A stretch of 64,000 bases of DNA, taken from positions 20,649 through 84,648 of the forward strand of contig DCJC01000006.1 in the NCBI GenBank assembly GCA_002317355.1. The letters run 5' to 3'. Numbering within the stretch: position 1 is the stretch's first letter; each line of letters opens with the position of its first letter. A model generated the notes under the pieces. It had not been told where the DNA came from. It searched no databases and was given only the letters and a program-made list of their open reading frames with translations. The DNA is from Prevotellaceae bacterium UBA1710 (lineage in GTDB: Bacteria > Bacteroidota > Bacteroidia > Bacteroidales > Bacteroidaceae). A program made the position numbers and the translations under genes. This document shows positions 35,115 through 43,977 of this stretch, one piece after another.

Positions 35115-36605
35115 ATGAAGAAAAACCTGCTGTTAATTCTGGCACTATGCCTGATGGCGCTAACTGTCTCAGCACAACACAAACGTGAGTTTCGTGGAGC
35201 TTGGATACAATGCGTCAACGGACAGTTTCAGGGCATGAGCAAAGCTAAGATGCAGGAGACACTCACCTATCAGCTCAACGTGCTGCAACGTGAAGGAGTC
35301 AATGCCATCATCTTTCAGGTGCGTGCCGAATGCGATGCGCTCTATCCAAGTCCTTACGAGCCATGGAGCCGTTTTCTAACAGGCGTACAAGGACGAGCAC
35401 CACAGCCTTATTGGGACCCATTGCAATGGATGATTACAGAGTGTCATAAAAGAGGTATGGAACTCCATGCCTGGATTAACCCATTCCGTGCCAAGACCAA
35501 GACTACAGCATCTCTATCGGTTGCCCACATAGCAGCACGCCAGCCTAATGCAGCATTCCCTTATGATGGTTTGCTCATTCTCAATCCTGCATACCAAAGC
35601 AACCGCACATACATCTGTCAGGTTGCATCTGATATCGTACGACGCTATGACATCGATGGTTTCCATATTGATGACTATTTCTATCCATATCCTGTGGAAG
35701 GTCAAACCATACCTGATATGAATGACTACAGAACCTATCACAACGGAATACCAACCATAGCTGACTGGCGACGTTTCAATGTTAATTCATTTATCAAGCA
35801 GCTCAGTGACTCTATTCATAGCATCAAGCCATGGGTGAAATTCGGAGTTTCACCATTTGGTATCTACCGAAATAAGAGAAACGATCCTGTGAACGGTTCT
35901 GAGACAGCAGGACTCCAGAACTACGATGAGCTTTATGCAGACGTAATGCTTTGGGTGAACAATGGTTGGATTGACTATTGCGTACCTCAGGTTTATTGGC
36001 AGATGGGGCATCCTACAGCCGATTACACAACACTCGTCAAGTGGTGGAACAAATATTGCAGCAAACGACCACTTTACATCGGTGAAGACATTGAGCGCAC
36101 CATAAAATACGCAGATCCAAGCAATCCATCACGCCACCAGATGATGGCCAAATATGCTCTCAAGAATCAAATGCGCAATGTGCATGGAACTGTACTCTGG
36201 TACGCAAAAGCGGCAGTTGACAACGTTGGAAATTATGGTTCTATGCTCGAGAAGAATTACTGGCGCTACCCTGCCCTACAACCATTGATGCCTTTCATTG
36301 ATGGCAAAGCACCAGCGAAAGTAAGCCACTTGGGAGCGATTTGGACAGAAGACGGATACGTACTCGTATGGGAAGGTCCAGAAAGCCGAAACTGGCGTGA
36401 GGCAGCACATAAATATGTAATTTATTGCTTTGGTCCTGGTGAGCCAATAAATATCGAAGATCCAAGCCATATCGTAGCTATAACCAAGAAGTCATACTAC
36501 AAACTTCCATTCGAGAATGGTAGGACAAGATACACTTATGTAGTCACAGCGCTCGACAGAATGAGCAATGAAAGTCTACCTGCTAAGAAAAAGGTAAAAT
36601 TGTAA
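35115..36605 (+). CDS. Secreted GHL10/DUF187-family glycoside hydrolase-like protein
   Basis: A signal peptide (MKKNLLLILALCLMALTVSAQ) precedes a TIM-barrel GHL10 domain (about 22-370): REFRGAWIQCVNGQF, NAIIFQVRAECDALYPS, HAWINPFRA, GFHIDDYFYPYP and VPQVYWQMGHP. A fibronectin-like C-terminal domain follows (about 395-496). GHL10 proteins are thought to act on peptidoglycan-like or other envelope glycans. Length is usual. Confidence 0.93.
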   Translation: MKKNLLLILALCLMALTVSAQHKREFRGAWIQCVNGQFQGMSKAKMQETLTYQLNVLQREGVNAIIFQVRAECDALYPSPYEPWSRFLTGVQGRAPQPYWDPLQWMITECHKRGMELHAWINPFRAKTKTTASLSVAHIAARQPNAAFPYDGLLILNPAYQSNRTYICQVASDIVRRYDIDGFHIDDYFYPYPVEGQTIPDMNDYRTYHNGIPTIADWRRFNVNSFIKQLSDSIHSIKPWVKFGVSPFGIYRNKRNDPVNGSETAGLQNYDELYADVMLWVNNGWIDYCVPQVYWQMGHPTADYTTLVKWWNKYCSKRPLYIGEDIERTIKYADPSNPSRHQMMAKYALKNQMRNVHGTVLWYAKAAVDNVGNYGSMLEKNYWRYPALQPLMPFIDGKAPAKVSHLGAIWTEDGYVLVWEGPESRNWREAAHKYVIYCFGPGEPINIEDPSHIVAITKKSYYKLPFENGRTRYTYVVTALDRMSNESLPAKKKVKL

Positions 36606-36710
36606 GCAAATTGATTGTTTGCGTGCACATTTATATTGACAAAGGTCAAATAAATATCGGATTTACAACAATTTACGCTTTTCAGCCCGTTGCAATAGGA
36701 TTTTTTTGAG

Positions 36711-36718
36711 TAATTTTG
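36711..36718 (+). promoter_or_regulatory. -7 box for the DUF2582 gene
   Basis: TAATTTTG with a TTG element 18 bp upstream. An interrupted palindrome TTGACAAAGGTCAA lies further upstream (36638-36651). Confidence 0.6.
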
Positions 36719-36782
36719 CAGTCGTAAACAAGAAACGTATTATTAACACTGGTTTCGGCCAGATAACAAATTGCTCAAGAAT

Positions 36783-37085
36783 ATGGCAGAAAAGAAGACT
36801 ACAAAGGCAGCACCAAAGGCTGCAGCACCTAAGACCACAAAGAAGGCTGCAACAACAAAGAAGGCAGCAGCTCCTAAGGTAGCAGAGGTAGAAATCAACG
36901 AAAAGCACGTAGGTTTCAAGGCTGGTGACGTTTATCAGGCACTTGCAAAGTCAGAGAAGGCTATGTCTGTTGCTGAGATTGCAAAGACTGCAAAGATCTC
37001 TACAGAAGAAGTTTATCTCGGTCTTGGCTGGCTCTTCAAGGAGGGTAAGGTTGCAAGCGTAGAAGGCGGTATCGCTCTCGCTTAA
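36783..37085 (+). CDS. DUF2582 winged-helix protein with a Lys/Ala-rich N-terminus
   Basis: The start at 36783 gives 100 residues (MAEKKTTKAAPKAAAPK). The first about 40 residues are a Lys/Ala/Thr/Pro histone-H1-like tail; residues about 45-100 are a winged-helix domain (AGDVYQALAKSEKAMSVAE, GLGWLFKEGKVASVEGG) of DUF2582. DNA binding is inferred from the basic tail and fold. A consensus promoter precedes it and a terminator follows, so it is a single-gene unit. Confidence 0.9.
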   Translation: MAEKKTTKAAPKAAAPKTTKKAATTKKAAAPKVAEVEINEKHVGFKAGDVYQALAKSEKAMSVAEIAKTAKISTEEVYLGLGWLFKEGKVASVEGGIALA

Positions 37086-37121
37086 TAACTCTAAGAACAA
37101 TTGCGATTAAATACATATAGT

Positions 37122-37152
37122 AAAGGCAGGTATCCATAAGATATCTGCCTTT
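37122..37152 (+). terminator. Terminator of the DUF2582 gene
   Basis: Arms AAGGCAGGTATC and GATATCTGCCTT (one mismatch) with a 5-nt loop, followed by TATTATTG; T-run is weak. Confidence 0.7.
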
Positions 37153-37481
37153 ATTATTGTTCCATTTTTCCGTATCAAATATTTGCCTCCTATCTACCTC
37201 CGTTATAGTTCCCTTATGGTTCCTATGTGACTCCCATTTCTATAATGGACTAAAAATGGGAGTTTTTAGGGTAGATCTACGTTTTTTCAAAGGAAGAATT
37301 GTTCGAATTTTCCGTTTTTCACCCTTTGCATCATACAGGTTCAAGTTCTTCAAAAACTCATATAAAAAACAGTGTAATACTATCACGAGAGAAAAGTGTT
37401 TTGAGAACAGAGGGGTATTACACTAACTTCAAACGACAATATAACCGAAGATTTCAGGAAGTACCTTCGAAGTGGCAAGGG

Positions 37482-37543
37482 GGTAAACTCAGTGATCCTT
37501 CGCTTATAGAGCGAGCATGAAGCGAAGGATCACTGAGTTTACC
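37482..37543. repeat. GGTAAACTCAGTGA hairpin, copy 1
   Basis: Perfect 24-bp arms (37482-37505 and 37520-37543) with a 14-nt loop. The outer 14 bp GGTAAACTCAGTGA recur as arm ends of another hairpin at 45971-46038. Confidence 0.92.
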
Positions 37544-37660
37544 TCGAAGGCAGAGCGAAGGAGCAACAAAGGCACACCTACTTATAAGTGATTATCAGCA
37601 GATAATAATGTGTTACTAACGAGTTATAAATATCAGACGAAGGGCAAGACAAAAAAATCA

Positions 37661-37858
37661 GGAGTTTCTACGTAGGGGGTTGCACCCACACATTTCAAGC
37701 ATTATATTTCTCTGATTTTCAAACAGTTAAGAGAGGTGCAACCGGGTTACACCAGGTGTAACCTTTTGCAAGGGGGTTGCACCCATTATTACTAATTGAA
37801 TATCAGTACGTTACAAGCGTAAAAACGTTATGGTGCAACCCCCTACGTGAAAAACTCC
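37661..37858. repeat. GGGGGTTGCACC palindromic element
   Basis: Outer inverted arms (37661-37686 and 37832-37858) share GGAGTTT and ACGTAGGGGGTTGCACC. Inside, GGTGCAACC (37735) pairs with GGTTGCACC (37775) and GGTTACACC (37745) with GGTGTAACC (37755). The same word is thus used five times in both directions. Confidence 0.9.
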
Positions 37859-37916
37859 CGAAAAGACAGTTTAGTTTGATAATGAGAAAAACTTAGTATT
37901 TACTGTTTCATTATCA

Positions 37917-38033
37917 ATGGAGGACACATACTATGTCTTCGAATGTGATTATGTATATAAAAATGGAAAGTTCAAATTGGAAGAATGCCGTGAATATGAT
38001 GATGAAGGCATGGAAAGTTGGAAGGTAGAATGA
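37917..38033 (+). pseudogene. Short ORF, possibly a gene 3' remnant (38 aa)
   Basis: The frame encodes an acidic, Tyr/Glu-rich peptide ending DDEGMESWKVE with non-random codon use. It has no clear promoter or leader. It could be the 3' end of a lost gene; I cannot name a family. Confidence 0.2.
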
Positions 38034-38074
38034 TATTTTCCTTTCATCTTTGCACGGTTATCAAATATTATTAT

Positions 38075-38082
38075 TACCTTTG
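38075..38082 (+). promoter_or_regulatory. -7 box for the 38159 lipoprotein gene
   Basis: TACCTTTG with TTTG 22 bp upstream (38049-38052), 77 bp before the ATG. Confidence 0.6.
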
Positions 38083-38158
38083 TAAACAAATTCTATTATT
38101 AAATGTAGAATTCACAAAAAACATAGTTTTACTACCGAAACAAAAATTAATATAGAAA

Positions 38159-38662
38159 ATGAAATACTCCCTGATTCTGCCTCTTGCAGCAATTCTTAGT
38201 GCATGTAGTTCGGTGGCAACATCGACTTCACAAGCAACATCATTATCAATGACTCCGTCTGTATCTAAGGCTCTGCCTGAACAGATTATCTACAGAATGA
38301 ATGGCGACTATGCCAATCTTGTACCAGTAACTATGGACAACAACATGGAGGAAGTGATTTCGTATCCTGACCCTGTGGATATCAAGAGCAGTCAGGCTCC
38401 TATTGCCCTTGGTGATGGTTGGTTTCTCGATCGTCGAGGTATCAGCATGAACACTGCATTTACCGACTATACATACGAAGCTTACTCAGCACTCAGTAAG
38501 GTGCCTACAAAAGATGAAATCAAGGCTCATATCATAGATCGCCATGGCATAAAAGAGATTAAGCGTTGTGGCAGAAGACGCCTCACCGTTGAGCAGGCAA
38601 AGCAACTTGTCAAAGACGGATTCCCTGGCTGTAATAATGTTATGGCAGAGATTAATCTTTAG
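38159..38662 (+). CDS. Lipoprotein of unknown function (167 aa)
   Basis: The signal peptide ends in the lipobox ILSAC with the Cys at residue 16, followed by a Ser/Thr-rich linker. The rest is unrecognised; it contains DGWFLDRRGISMNTAFTDYT and a basic C-terminal region KRCGRRRLTVEQAKQLVKDG. It precedes the DUF3857 gene by 43 bp and is probably in one transcript with it. Confidence 0.8.
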   Translation: MKYSLILPLAAILSACSSVATSTSQATSLSMTPSVSKALPEQIIYRMNGDYANLVPVTMDNNMEEVISYPDPVDIKSSQAPIALGDGWFLDRRGISMNTAFTDYTYEAYSALSKVPTKDEIKAHIIDRHGIKEIKRCGRRRLTVEQAKQLVKDGFPGCNNVMAEINL

Positions 38663-38705
38663 GGCAAATAAGTCGTCATACGAGTAAACCATTAATAATA
38701 AAGAT

Positions 38706-39683
38706 ATGAATTACTCTTTTAGAAAATTACTTGTTATGATTGCATTTGCTGCATGCGGAAGCACAGCTTATGCACAATTGCCTAACGAGAAATTCGGCAA
38801 GCCATCAGAAGTGGAATGGAACTACAAAGGTTGGGGTGATGCTATAGATGACGATGCCATCGTTCTATGCAAGACAATGACCGTTTCCTATGAGCTCAGC
38901 GAGCAGTTCGGTGGTGTTATTGAAGGTGTAAACGAACTCAATACCGATAATATGCAGTCACTTGGCAAGAATATGGTTACGATGGAAGGTATTGTCGTGA
39001 ACCATGACTTTAAACTTCGTATCAAGATTCTAAAGCCAGAAGGTGCCAAGCATGCCAATATCGACATAACATATCAGGATGCGAAGGAGGTTAGTCATGA
39101 CAATATTGACGAACTTCTCGACCTTAAGGTTAGGGTATTCTCTAAGAACGAAAAAGGTAAGGTCGTAAAGAGAAATGTCAACGTTTCAGACTTTGTCAAG
39201 GAGCGCATTAATGACACATACAAGGTTGTACATGTGGTGGTTCCTGACGTAAAAGCAGATGACATCATCGAATATACCTATAAGGTCAGAAGTCCAAGAC
39301 CTTCTTTCCTATACGACTGGTCATTCCAGGAGGCTATTCCTGTGGTACATTCTAAATGCGACATCGAGATTCCAGCTTTCTTAACGTTTGACATGAATGT
39401 TCCTATCAACACCAAGCTCGTCAAGTCAAAGGTTGAGGCTGGTTACCTGATGTATGACACGAACAGAAAGGACATGAAGACTCCTAAGAAGTGTAGAACA
39501 AACCACTACACCATCGTTGGAGATAACATCTTGCCTGAAGGTCATGCTTTAACTCGCAATCAAGGTGGAGTCGAAGGAAATGCAGAAGTTAAAATCGCGA
39601 ACTTCACCAGTAAGATCAAAAACGAAGGAGTTCCTGCTCCTGTAGAACTTCCTCAAGGCACTACACACCTGAAGATTAAGTAA
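38706..39683 (+). CDS. Secreted DUF3857-domain protein without transglutaminase domain
   Basis: After a signal peptide (to STAYAQ, about residue 24) the protein carries one DUF3857-like beta domain (KVVHVVVPDVKADDIIEYTYKV, PSFLYDWSFQEAIPVVHSKCDIEIP). Family members in Bacteroidetes are usually about 600 residues and carry a transglutaminase-like domain and DUF2569/DUF3858 after it; here the protein ends at 325 with a natural stop and a terminator, so it is a short form rather than a frameshifted gene. Confidence 0.85.
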   Translation: MNYSFRKLLVMIAFAACGSTAYAQLPNEKFGKPSEVEWNYKGWGDAIDDDAIVLCKTMTVSYELSEQFGGVIEGVNELNTDNMQSLGKNMVTMEGIVVNHDFKLRIKILKPEGAKHANIDITYQDAKEVSHDNIDELLDLKVRVFSKNEKGKVVKRNVNVSDFVKERINDTYKVVHVVVPDVKADDIIEYTYKVRSPRPSFLYDWSFQEAIPVVHSKCDIEIPAFLTFDMNVPINTKLVKSKVEAGYLMYDTNRKDMKTPKKCRTNHYTIVGDNILPEGHALTRNQGGVEGNAEVKIANFTSKIKNEGVPAPVELPQGTTHLKIK

Positions 39684-39691
39684 ATAACAAT

Positions 39692-39736
39692 ACTCCCCCA
39701 GCCTTTCCATCCAAGAATGACTGGGGGAGTTTTTTG
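39692..39736 (+). terminator. Terminator of the DUF3857 gene
   Basis: Arms ACTCCCCCAG and CTGGGGGAGT around a 19-nt loop, followed by TTTTTT. Confidence 0.92.
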
Positions 39737-39793
39737 TTTATAGTCAAACTTCAATACACTATTTTTCTTATTGTTACTTGTTACCTATTACCA

Positions 39794-40423
39794 CTACCTT
39801 ATGATATAATCAAAACGATCGAAGTTAGTGTAGCCAAATGATTGCAAGTATGCCTGACTCTTGTCTCTGTCCTCGTCTGCATTATGCTCTGGAATAAGAG
39901 GAAGTCGAAGAGTAATGCTTGGAAGTATCTCTGGATGCTCTGAGGCTATCCATTGAAGATTGGCAATGACACGCTCGTTGGTGATGCCGGAATATGCCTT
40001 GTAGATATCAGGATTGATGTCCTTAATATCAATAATCCATTCCTTGACGAATGGCAACACCTCCTCTACATTCTTTCGAGGCACATTAAGACTTGACTCC
40101 ACAGATATACGCCATTCCTTAGGGCATTGCTCACAGAATGCCTTTATATACTTGCTATGAAGCAATGGCTCACCACCTCCGAACGTAACACCTCCACCAG
40201 TTGCAAGGAAATAGAGTTGGTCGATACGAAGTTCGTCGATGAGTTCCTCCACGGTACGCTCTATGCATTGCGTATCCGCAGAAAGACTCTGGGGATTAAG
40301 ACAATATTTGCATCGCAATGGGCATCCATGGAATGCCACAAGAGTGGTAACGCCTTCACCATCAATAGCTAATCGATGGCGAGCAACACCTATCATCCGG
40401 CCTATGAGTTGTGAGTTTGACAT
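39794..40423 (-). CDS. Radical SAM activating enzyme (PflA/glycyl-radical activase-like)
   Basis: The CxxxCxxC cluster motif is CPLRCKYC (about 34-41) and the glycine-rich GGGVTFGGGEPLLHS lies near 95-109, as in glycyl-radical enzyme activases. It is short (209 residues) and has no extra ferredoxin domain. No glycyl-radical enzyme is adjacent, so the partner is unknown. It lies 6 bp after a TonB-like gene, third in a minus-strand trio. Confidence 0.87.
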   Translation of the reverse strand: MSNSQLIGRMIGVARHRLAIDGEGVTTLVAFHGCPLRCKYCLNPQSLSADTQCIERTVEELIDELRIDQLYFLATGGGVTFGGGEPLLHSKYIKAFCEQCPKEWRISVESSLNVPRKNVEEVLPFVKEWIIDIKDINPDIYKAYSGITNERVIANLQWIASEHPEILPSITLRLPLIPEHNADEDRDKSQAYLQSFGYTNFDRFDYIIR

Positions 40424-40429
40424 AGTCAG

Positions 40430-41245
40430 TTAGTTATTAAAATCTATAGCTAAAGGAAAAGTATATTTACACTTTACCGCCATTCCTTTATGCTTACCAG
40501 GATTCCATTTTGGCATAGATAATATTAAGTTCACCAATGCCTCACCGAATTTCTGGCAACATGATCTAACAATTTTTACGTCAGAAATAGAACCATCTTC
40601 ATTCACAATAAAATTTGCAATGGTTCTTGTATGATAACAGCTATCGTCTGGTTCCGGTGCTTTCAAGTTCTTACTTATAAATGACATCATTGCTGCAGTT
40701 CCCCCAGGAAATGAAGGAATTTCTTCAACAACATCATAAACGACATTCTCATCAGGGACATTATCGGATAACACATTGCTGAAATCTCCCATTATCACAT
40801 CACTATCCTTTGTTTCTGAAACCAGATGTTTCCGTGTCTTCTTTGGAAGAACTTTATCTTCTTCCTCTTTAATAAGTGGGGCTGTAAACTTGACACGTTT
40901 CTTTACTATTTTTGTTGTATCACCATCATAAGGTTCAAGTTCACCAGTAAATACAGGCCTCATGACAGGTGACTTTCCCATCATAGAAATTGTATTATCT
41001 GATTTACAACTGCTAAGCGTCAACAAACTTGCAGACACACCAGCCAACACCACAGCCTTACCAAGCAACTGCCGCTGGTGCAACTGCTGCTCAAGATAGC
41101 GTACCTCAGCTTCACACTTTGGACATGTGCCAAGACAATCGCCCTTGTACTGACATTCCTCAACGACATACTCTATGTCATTCGCCTCCGCTATCTGACG
41201 ACGAATCTCCTTGAGTATTCTGCAGGTTTTCTTTCCTTTTGCCAT
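40430..41245 (-). CDS. TonB-like energy transducer with N-terminal Cys cluster
   Basis: N-terminal residues 1-50 are basic with a cluster C31, C37, C41, C44 (CQYKGDCLGTCPKCEAE) resembling a zinc ribbon; then a hydrophobic segment (about 61-78) ending SSC, an acidic/Lys-rich linker, and a TonB C-terminal domain (about 175-271, with FIVNEDGSISDVKIVRS and MPKWNPGKHKGMAVKCKYTFPL). TonB proteins pass proton-motive force to outer-membrane receptors. It is coupled with a second TonB-like gene, 2 bp apart. Confidence 0.87.
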   Translation of the reverse strand: MAKGKKTCRILKEIRRQIAEANDIEYVVEECQYKGDCLGTCPKCEAEVRYLEQQLHQRQLLGKAVVLAGVSASLLTLSSCKSDNTISMMGKSPVMRPVFTGELEPYDGDTTKIVKKRVKFTAPLIKEEEDKVLPKKTRKHLVSETKDSDVIMGDFSNVLSDNVPDENVVYDVVEEIPSFPGGTAAMMSFISKNLKAPEPDDSCYHTRTIANFIVNEDGSISDVKIVRSCCQKFGEALVNLILSMPKWNPGKHKGMAVKCKYTFPLAIDFNN

Positions 41246-41247
41246 AT

Positions 41248-41724
41248 TTATTGCTCGCTTACCTTTGTAGAATTAGAGTTGCCTCTCAGCAAGCGGAATG
41301 TTATAGGAAGAGTATATTTTATTCGTATTGGTTTACCCATATGTTCGCCAGGAATCCACTTCGGCATCGTTGAGATAACGCGCACAGCCTCAGCATCAAG
41401 TAATGGATGAACAGAAATTGCGACCTTAACATCTGCTACAGAACCATCTTCCGTAACAACGAATGTGCATACAACTCTTCCTTCGACACCGATACGCTCA
41501 GCTTCCTTTGGATACTTTATATTTTCTTTAAGATACTCCATTAATTTATCAAGTCCTCCAGGAAAAGTGGCCATGGTAGGCTCAGTCTGGATGACCGTTT
41601 CATCCTTATCATCCGCATCAAGGAATTCATCATCCTTTTCGCAAGAACACAATGCATACAGAGTAACCAGCATGCACATCGAGCATAAAACCCATCGAAG
41701 ATCTTTTTTCAAAACATTTACCAT
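41248..41724 (-). CDS. Short TonB-like lipoprotein
   Basis: The signal segment ends LCSCEKDDE, a lipobox with an acidic follow-up (Cys near residue 28). Residues about 55-148 form a TonB C-terminal domain (FPGGLDKLMEYLKENIKYP, GRVVCTFVVTEDGSVADVKVA, MPKWIPGEHMGKPIRIKYTLPI). Being a lipoprotein it lacks the normal transmembrane helix that contacts ExbBD, so it may be a regulatory or envelope-localised homolog. It heads the trio; a TAATTTTG box lies at 41791-41784. Confidence 0.85.
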   Translation of the reverse strand: MVNVLKKDLRWVLCSMCMLVTLYALCSCEKDDEFLDADDKDETVIQTEPTMATFPGGLDKLMEYLKENIKYPKEAERIGVEGRVVCTFVVTEDGSVADVKVAISVHPLLDAEAVRVISTMPKWIPGEHMGKPIRIKYTLPITFRLLRGNSNSTKVSEQ

Positions 41725-41783
41725 AATTTATTTCTTGTTTACTTTTGTAGAATCACTTTCTTGATTTTTCGATTTTCTGAGTA

Positions 41784-41791
41784 CAAAATTA
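41784..41791 (-). promoter_or_regulatory. -7 box for the TonB-like gene trio
   Basis: TAATTTTG on the minus strand, 60 bp upstream of the 41724 start. Confidence 0.6.
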
Positions 41792-42324
41792 AGAATATTA
41801 TTTAGGAAAACAAAAAGATTTGCGAACTTTTTTGACCTTTGTTGCAACACATATTATGCCGATTACAAATCATACACCCCTATATATCAAGCAATTAGGT
41901 CAACAAAAGCACAATTTCCACGAAAAGCAATTGCAACACTTCAACACTATATGCAACACCTTTTCGTTCCTATGTAATACTATTCTCCTTATTGTTACCT
42001 GTTACTTGTTACCGATGTAGTTCCGATCAACATCCGCTATGATACCGTAGTAAAATCGCTATGAACGCAACAAATATGCGTGTTTGGAGTTTTTGTAGCA
42101 AAGTCACAGTGGAGGTAAATAGGAGTTATGACGAAAGATTTCAAGGGCACTTATAACGAGAAATCCCTATATTTACCTATATATGAAAAACGGAAATATA
42201 GGTGAAAGCATATATATGAACGGACAGTCCTCCATTTACATTTGCAACACACTGTTACTAAACACATTACAACGCACACGCACACTAAAGGACATGTGAA
42301 GGACATGTGAAGGACTAATGACAA

Positions 42325-42362
42325 ATATACCTATATTCTCCGAAAAGGGAATATAGGTATAT
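42325..42362. repeat. ATATACCTATATTC hairpin
   Basis: Perfect 14-bp arms (42325-42338, 42349-42362) with a 10-nt loop. The same core words occur twice more at 42166-42200 in imperfect inverted form. Confidence 0.88.
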
Positions 42363-42408
42363 AGTTATTCAAGTTAGGTAGAATAACATAACATGAAGAG
42401 AGGACAAA

Positions 42409-42436
42409 AAAGCAGACATCAAACGACATCTGCTTT
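42409..42436 (-). terminator. Terminator of dnaB
   Basis: Arms AAAGCAGA and TCTGCTTT, followed on the minus strand by TTTTTTG. It lies 21 bp after the dnaB stop. Confidence 0.85.
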
Positions 42437-42456
42437 ATATTGTAGAAAAAAAATTT

Positions 42457-43950
42457 TTAGAATGGAGTTTCAACCTGATTTCCAGCAAATGGATCATCAA
42501 GAGCCGAACCACGGAACTCACCTCCCTCTGGTGGTGGAGCAAAGCTACCTGCATCCTCTGGATTTCCGAAACGGGTAAACTCGCCACGGAAGTTGAGAAG
42601 CACATTACCTGTACTACCTTTACGGTGCTTGGCAATAATAATCTGAGCCATACCATGAAGGTCATTACCCTGTTCGTCCTGAAGGATGTGATAGTACTCA
42701 GGACGATGCACGAAGAGCACCATATCGGCATCCTGCTCGATGGCTCCCGATTCACGAAGGTCAGAGAGCTGTGGCACCTTTCCATCAGTTCCAGGGCGCT
42801 GCTCTACGGCACGGGAAAGCTGTGAGAGTGCGAGTACTGGTATGTCAAGCTCCTTCGCCAAGCCCTTCAGCGAACGAGAGATCATACTTACCTCTTCCTG
42901 ACGGCTATTGAAGTTCATACCGTTGGCATTCATCAGCTGGAGATAGTCAATCATGATCATCTTAACGCCCTTCTCACGCACAAGACGGCGTGCCTTGGTA
43001 CGAAGTTCGAAGACGGAAAGACCAGGGGTATCATCAACGTAGATAGGAGCATTTGACAGATTATCGATACGTGCATCAAAGCGCTGCCACTCATCATCAG
43101 AGAGCTTACCACTAAGAATCTTACCACCGGCAATCTCACATACGTTGGATATGAGTCGGTTGACAAGCTGCACGTTGTTCATCTCAAGAGAGAAGAAGGC
43201 TACAGGAACATTATAATCCACGGAGATATTCTTGGCAAGCGAAAGGGCGAACGATGTCTTACCCATGGCAGGACGTCCAGCAAGGATGATAAGGTCGGAT
43301 GCCTGCCAACCAGATGTGATGTCATCAAGCTTATAATAGCCAGTTGGAACACCCGTAAGACCACCTTCATGCTGTGAAGCCTTGAGAAGAAGATCCTTTG
43401 CCTGAAGTACTACAGGAGCAATCTGGGTATAGTCCTGACGCATATTCTTCTGCGAGAGTTCAAAGAGCGAGCCCTCTGCCTCCTGCATAAGTTCATCAAT
43501 ATCAGAACTTTCGTCAAATGCCTTTCCCTCAATGGTACTTGCATAATTGATAAGCTGACGAGCAACGAACTTCTGTGCAAGAATACGGGCATGATACTCA
43601 ATATTTGCCGAAGAAACCGTACTTGCTGATAGGTCGATGATATAGTTAGGTGCGCCCACCTCATCGTGAGTACCTTCCTGCTTGAGTTCTTCGATAACGG
43701 TCACCATATCAACAGGCAATTCACGCACATTGAGCTGCTGAATAGCCTTGAATATCTTCTGGTGACGAGGGTCATAGAATGTTTCAGGACGAAGGATTTC
43801 ACTGACAACGGTAAAGGCATCAACGTCAATCATAAGGGCACCAAGAACGCGCTTCTCAATCTCAACCGACTGAGGAGGCATGTGACCGAGCGAGGTGTCA
43901 ATCTGATTCTGCTGACGACGTGAGCGGGTGTTGGACTTTGCTGCTGGCAT
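42457..43950 (-). CDS. dnaB: Replicative DNA helicase DnaB
   Basis: DnaB unwinds the replication fork. The 497 residues include the N-terminal helical domain (about 28-130), Walker A GRPAMGKTSF, Walker B MIMIDYLQLM, and the ATPase sensor QLSRAVEQRPGTDGKVPQLSDLRESGAIEQDAD. The C-terminal tail is Pro/Gly-rich (FAPPPEGGEFRG). No intein is present, an occasional DnaB feature. It is alone between terminator and the 44 kb palindrome. Confidence 0.98.
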   Translation of the reverse strand: MPAAKSNTRSRRQQNQIDTSLGHMPPQSVEIEKRVLGALMIDVDAFTVVSEILRPETFYDPRHQKIFKAIQQLNVRELPVDMVTVIEELKQEGTHDEVGAPNYIIDLSASTVSSANIEYHARILAQKFVARQLINYASTIEGKAFDESSDIDELMQEAEGSLFELSQKNMRQDYTQIAPVVLQAKDLLLKASQHEGGLTGVPTGYYKLDDITSGWQASDLIILAGRPAMGKTSFALSLAKNISVDYNVPVAFFSLEMNNVQLVNRLISNVCEIAGGKILSGKLSDDEWQRFDARIDNLSNAPIYVDDTPGLSVFELRTKARRLVREKGVKMIMIDYLQLMNANGMNFNSRQEEVSMISRSLKGLAKELDIPVLALSQLSRAVEQRPGTDGKVPQLSDLRESGAIEQDADMVLFVHRPEYYHILQDEQGNDLHGMAQIIIAKHRKGSTGNVLLNFRGEFTRFGNPEDAGSFAPPPEGGEFRGSALDDPFAGNQVETPF

Positions 43951-43977
43951 CTATTTATTTACTATTTGACGTAAGAT

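Larger units (their letters stand above)
37153..38158. other. Gene-free repeat-rich region (1 kb)
   Basis: No convincing gene. Contents in order: iterated CTCCGTTAT/GGTTCC words (37185-37240), a GGTAAACTCAGTGA hairpin (37482-37543), a GGGGGTTGCACC element (37661-37858), a short ORF remnant (37917-38033) and the promoter of the next gene. Confidence 0.7.
41725..42408. other. Intergenic region with ATATAGGT-type hairpins
   Basis: No convincing gene; short ORFs here lack family resemblance. It holds the TonB promoter, iterated GCAACAC words (41840-41990), the CTATATTTACC/GGTATAT words (42160-42362) and two direct GGACATGTGAA units (42290-42311). Confidence 0.55.

Noticed and set aside
37157..37520. 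73- and 89-aa ORFs after the DUF2582 gene
   Set aside because: They cross iterated words and a hairpin and have no family resemblance.
41820..42020. 66-aa plus-strand ORF
   Set aside because: Composition follows the AT-rich iterated spacer; no leader, family or codon bias.
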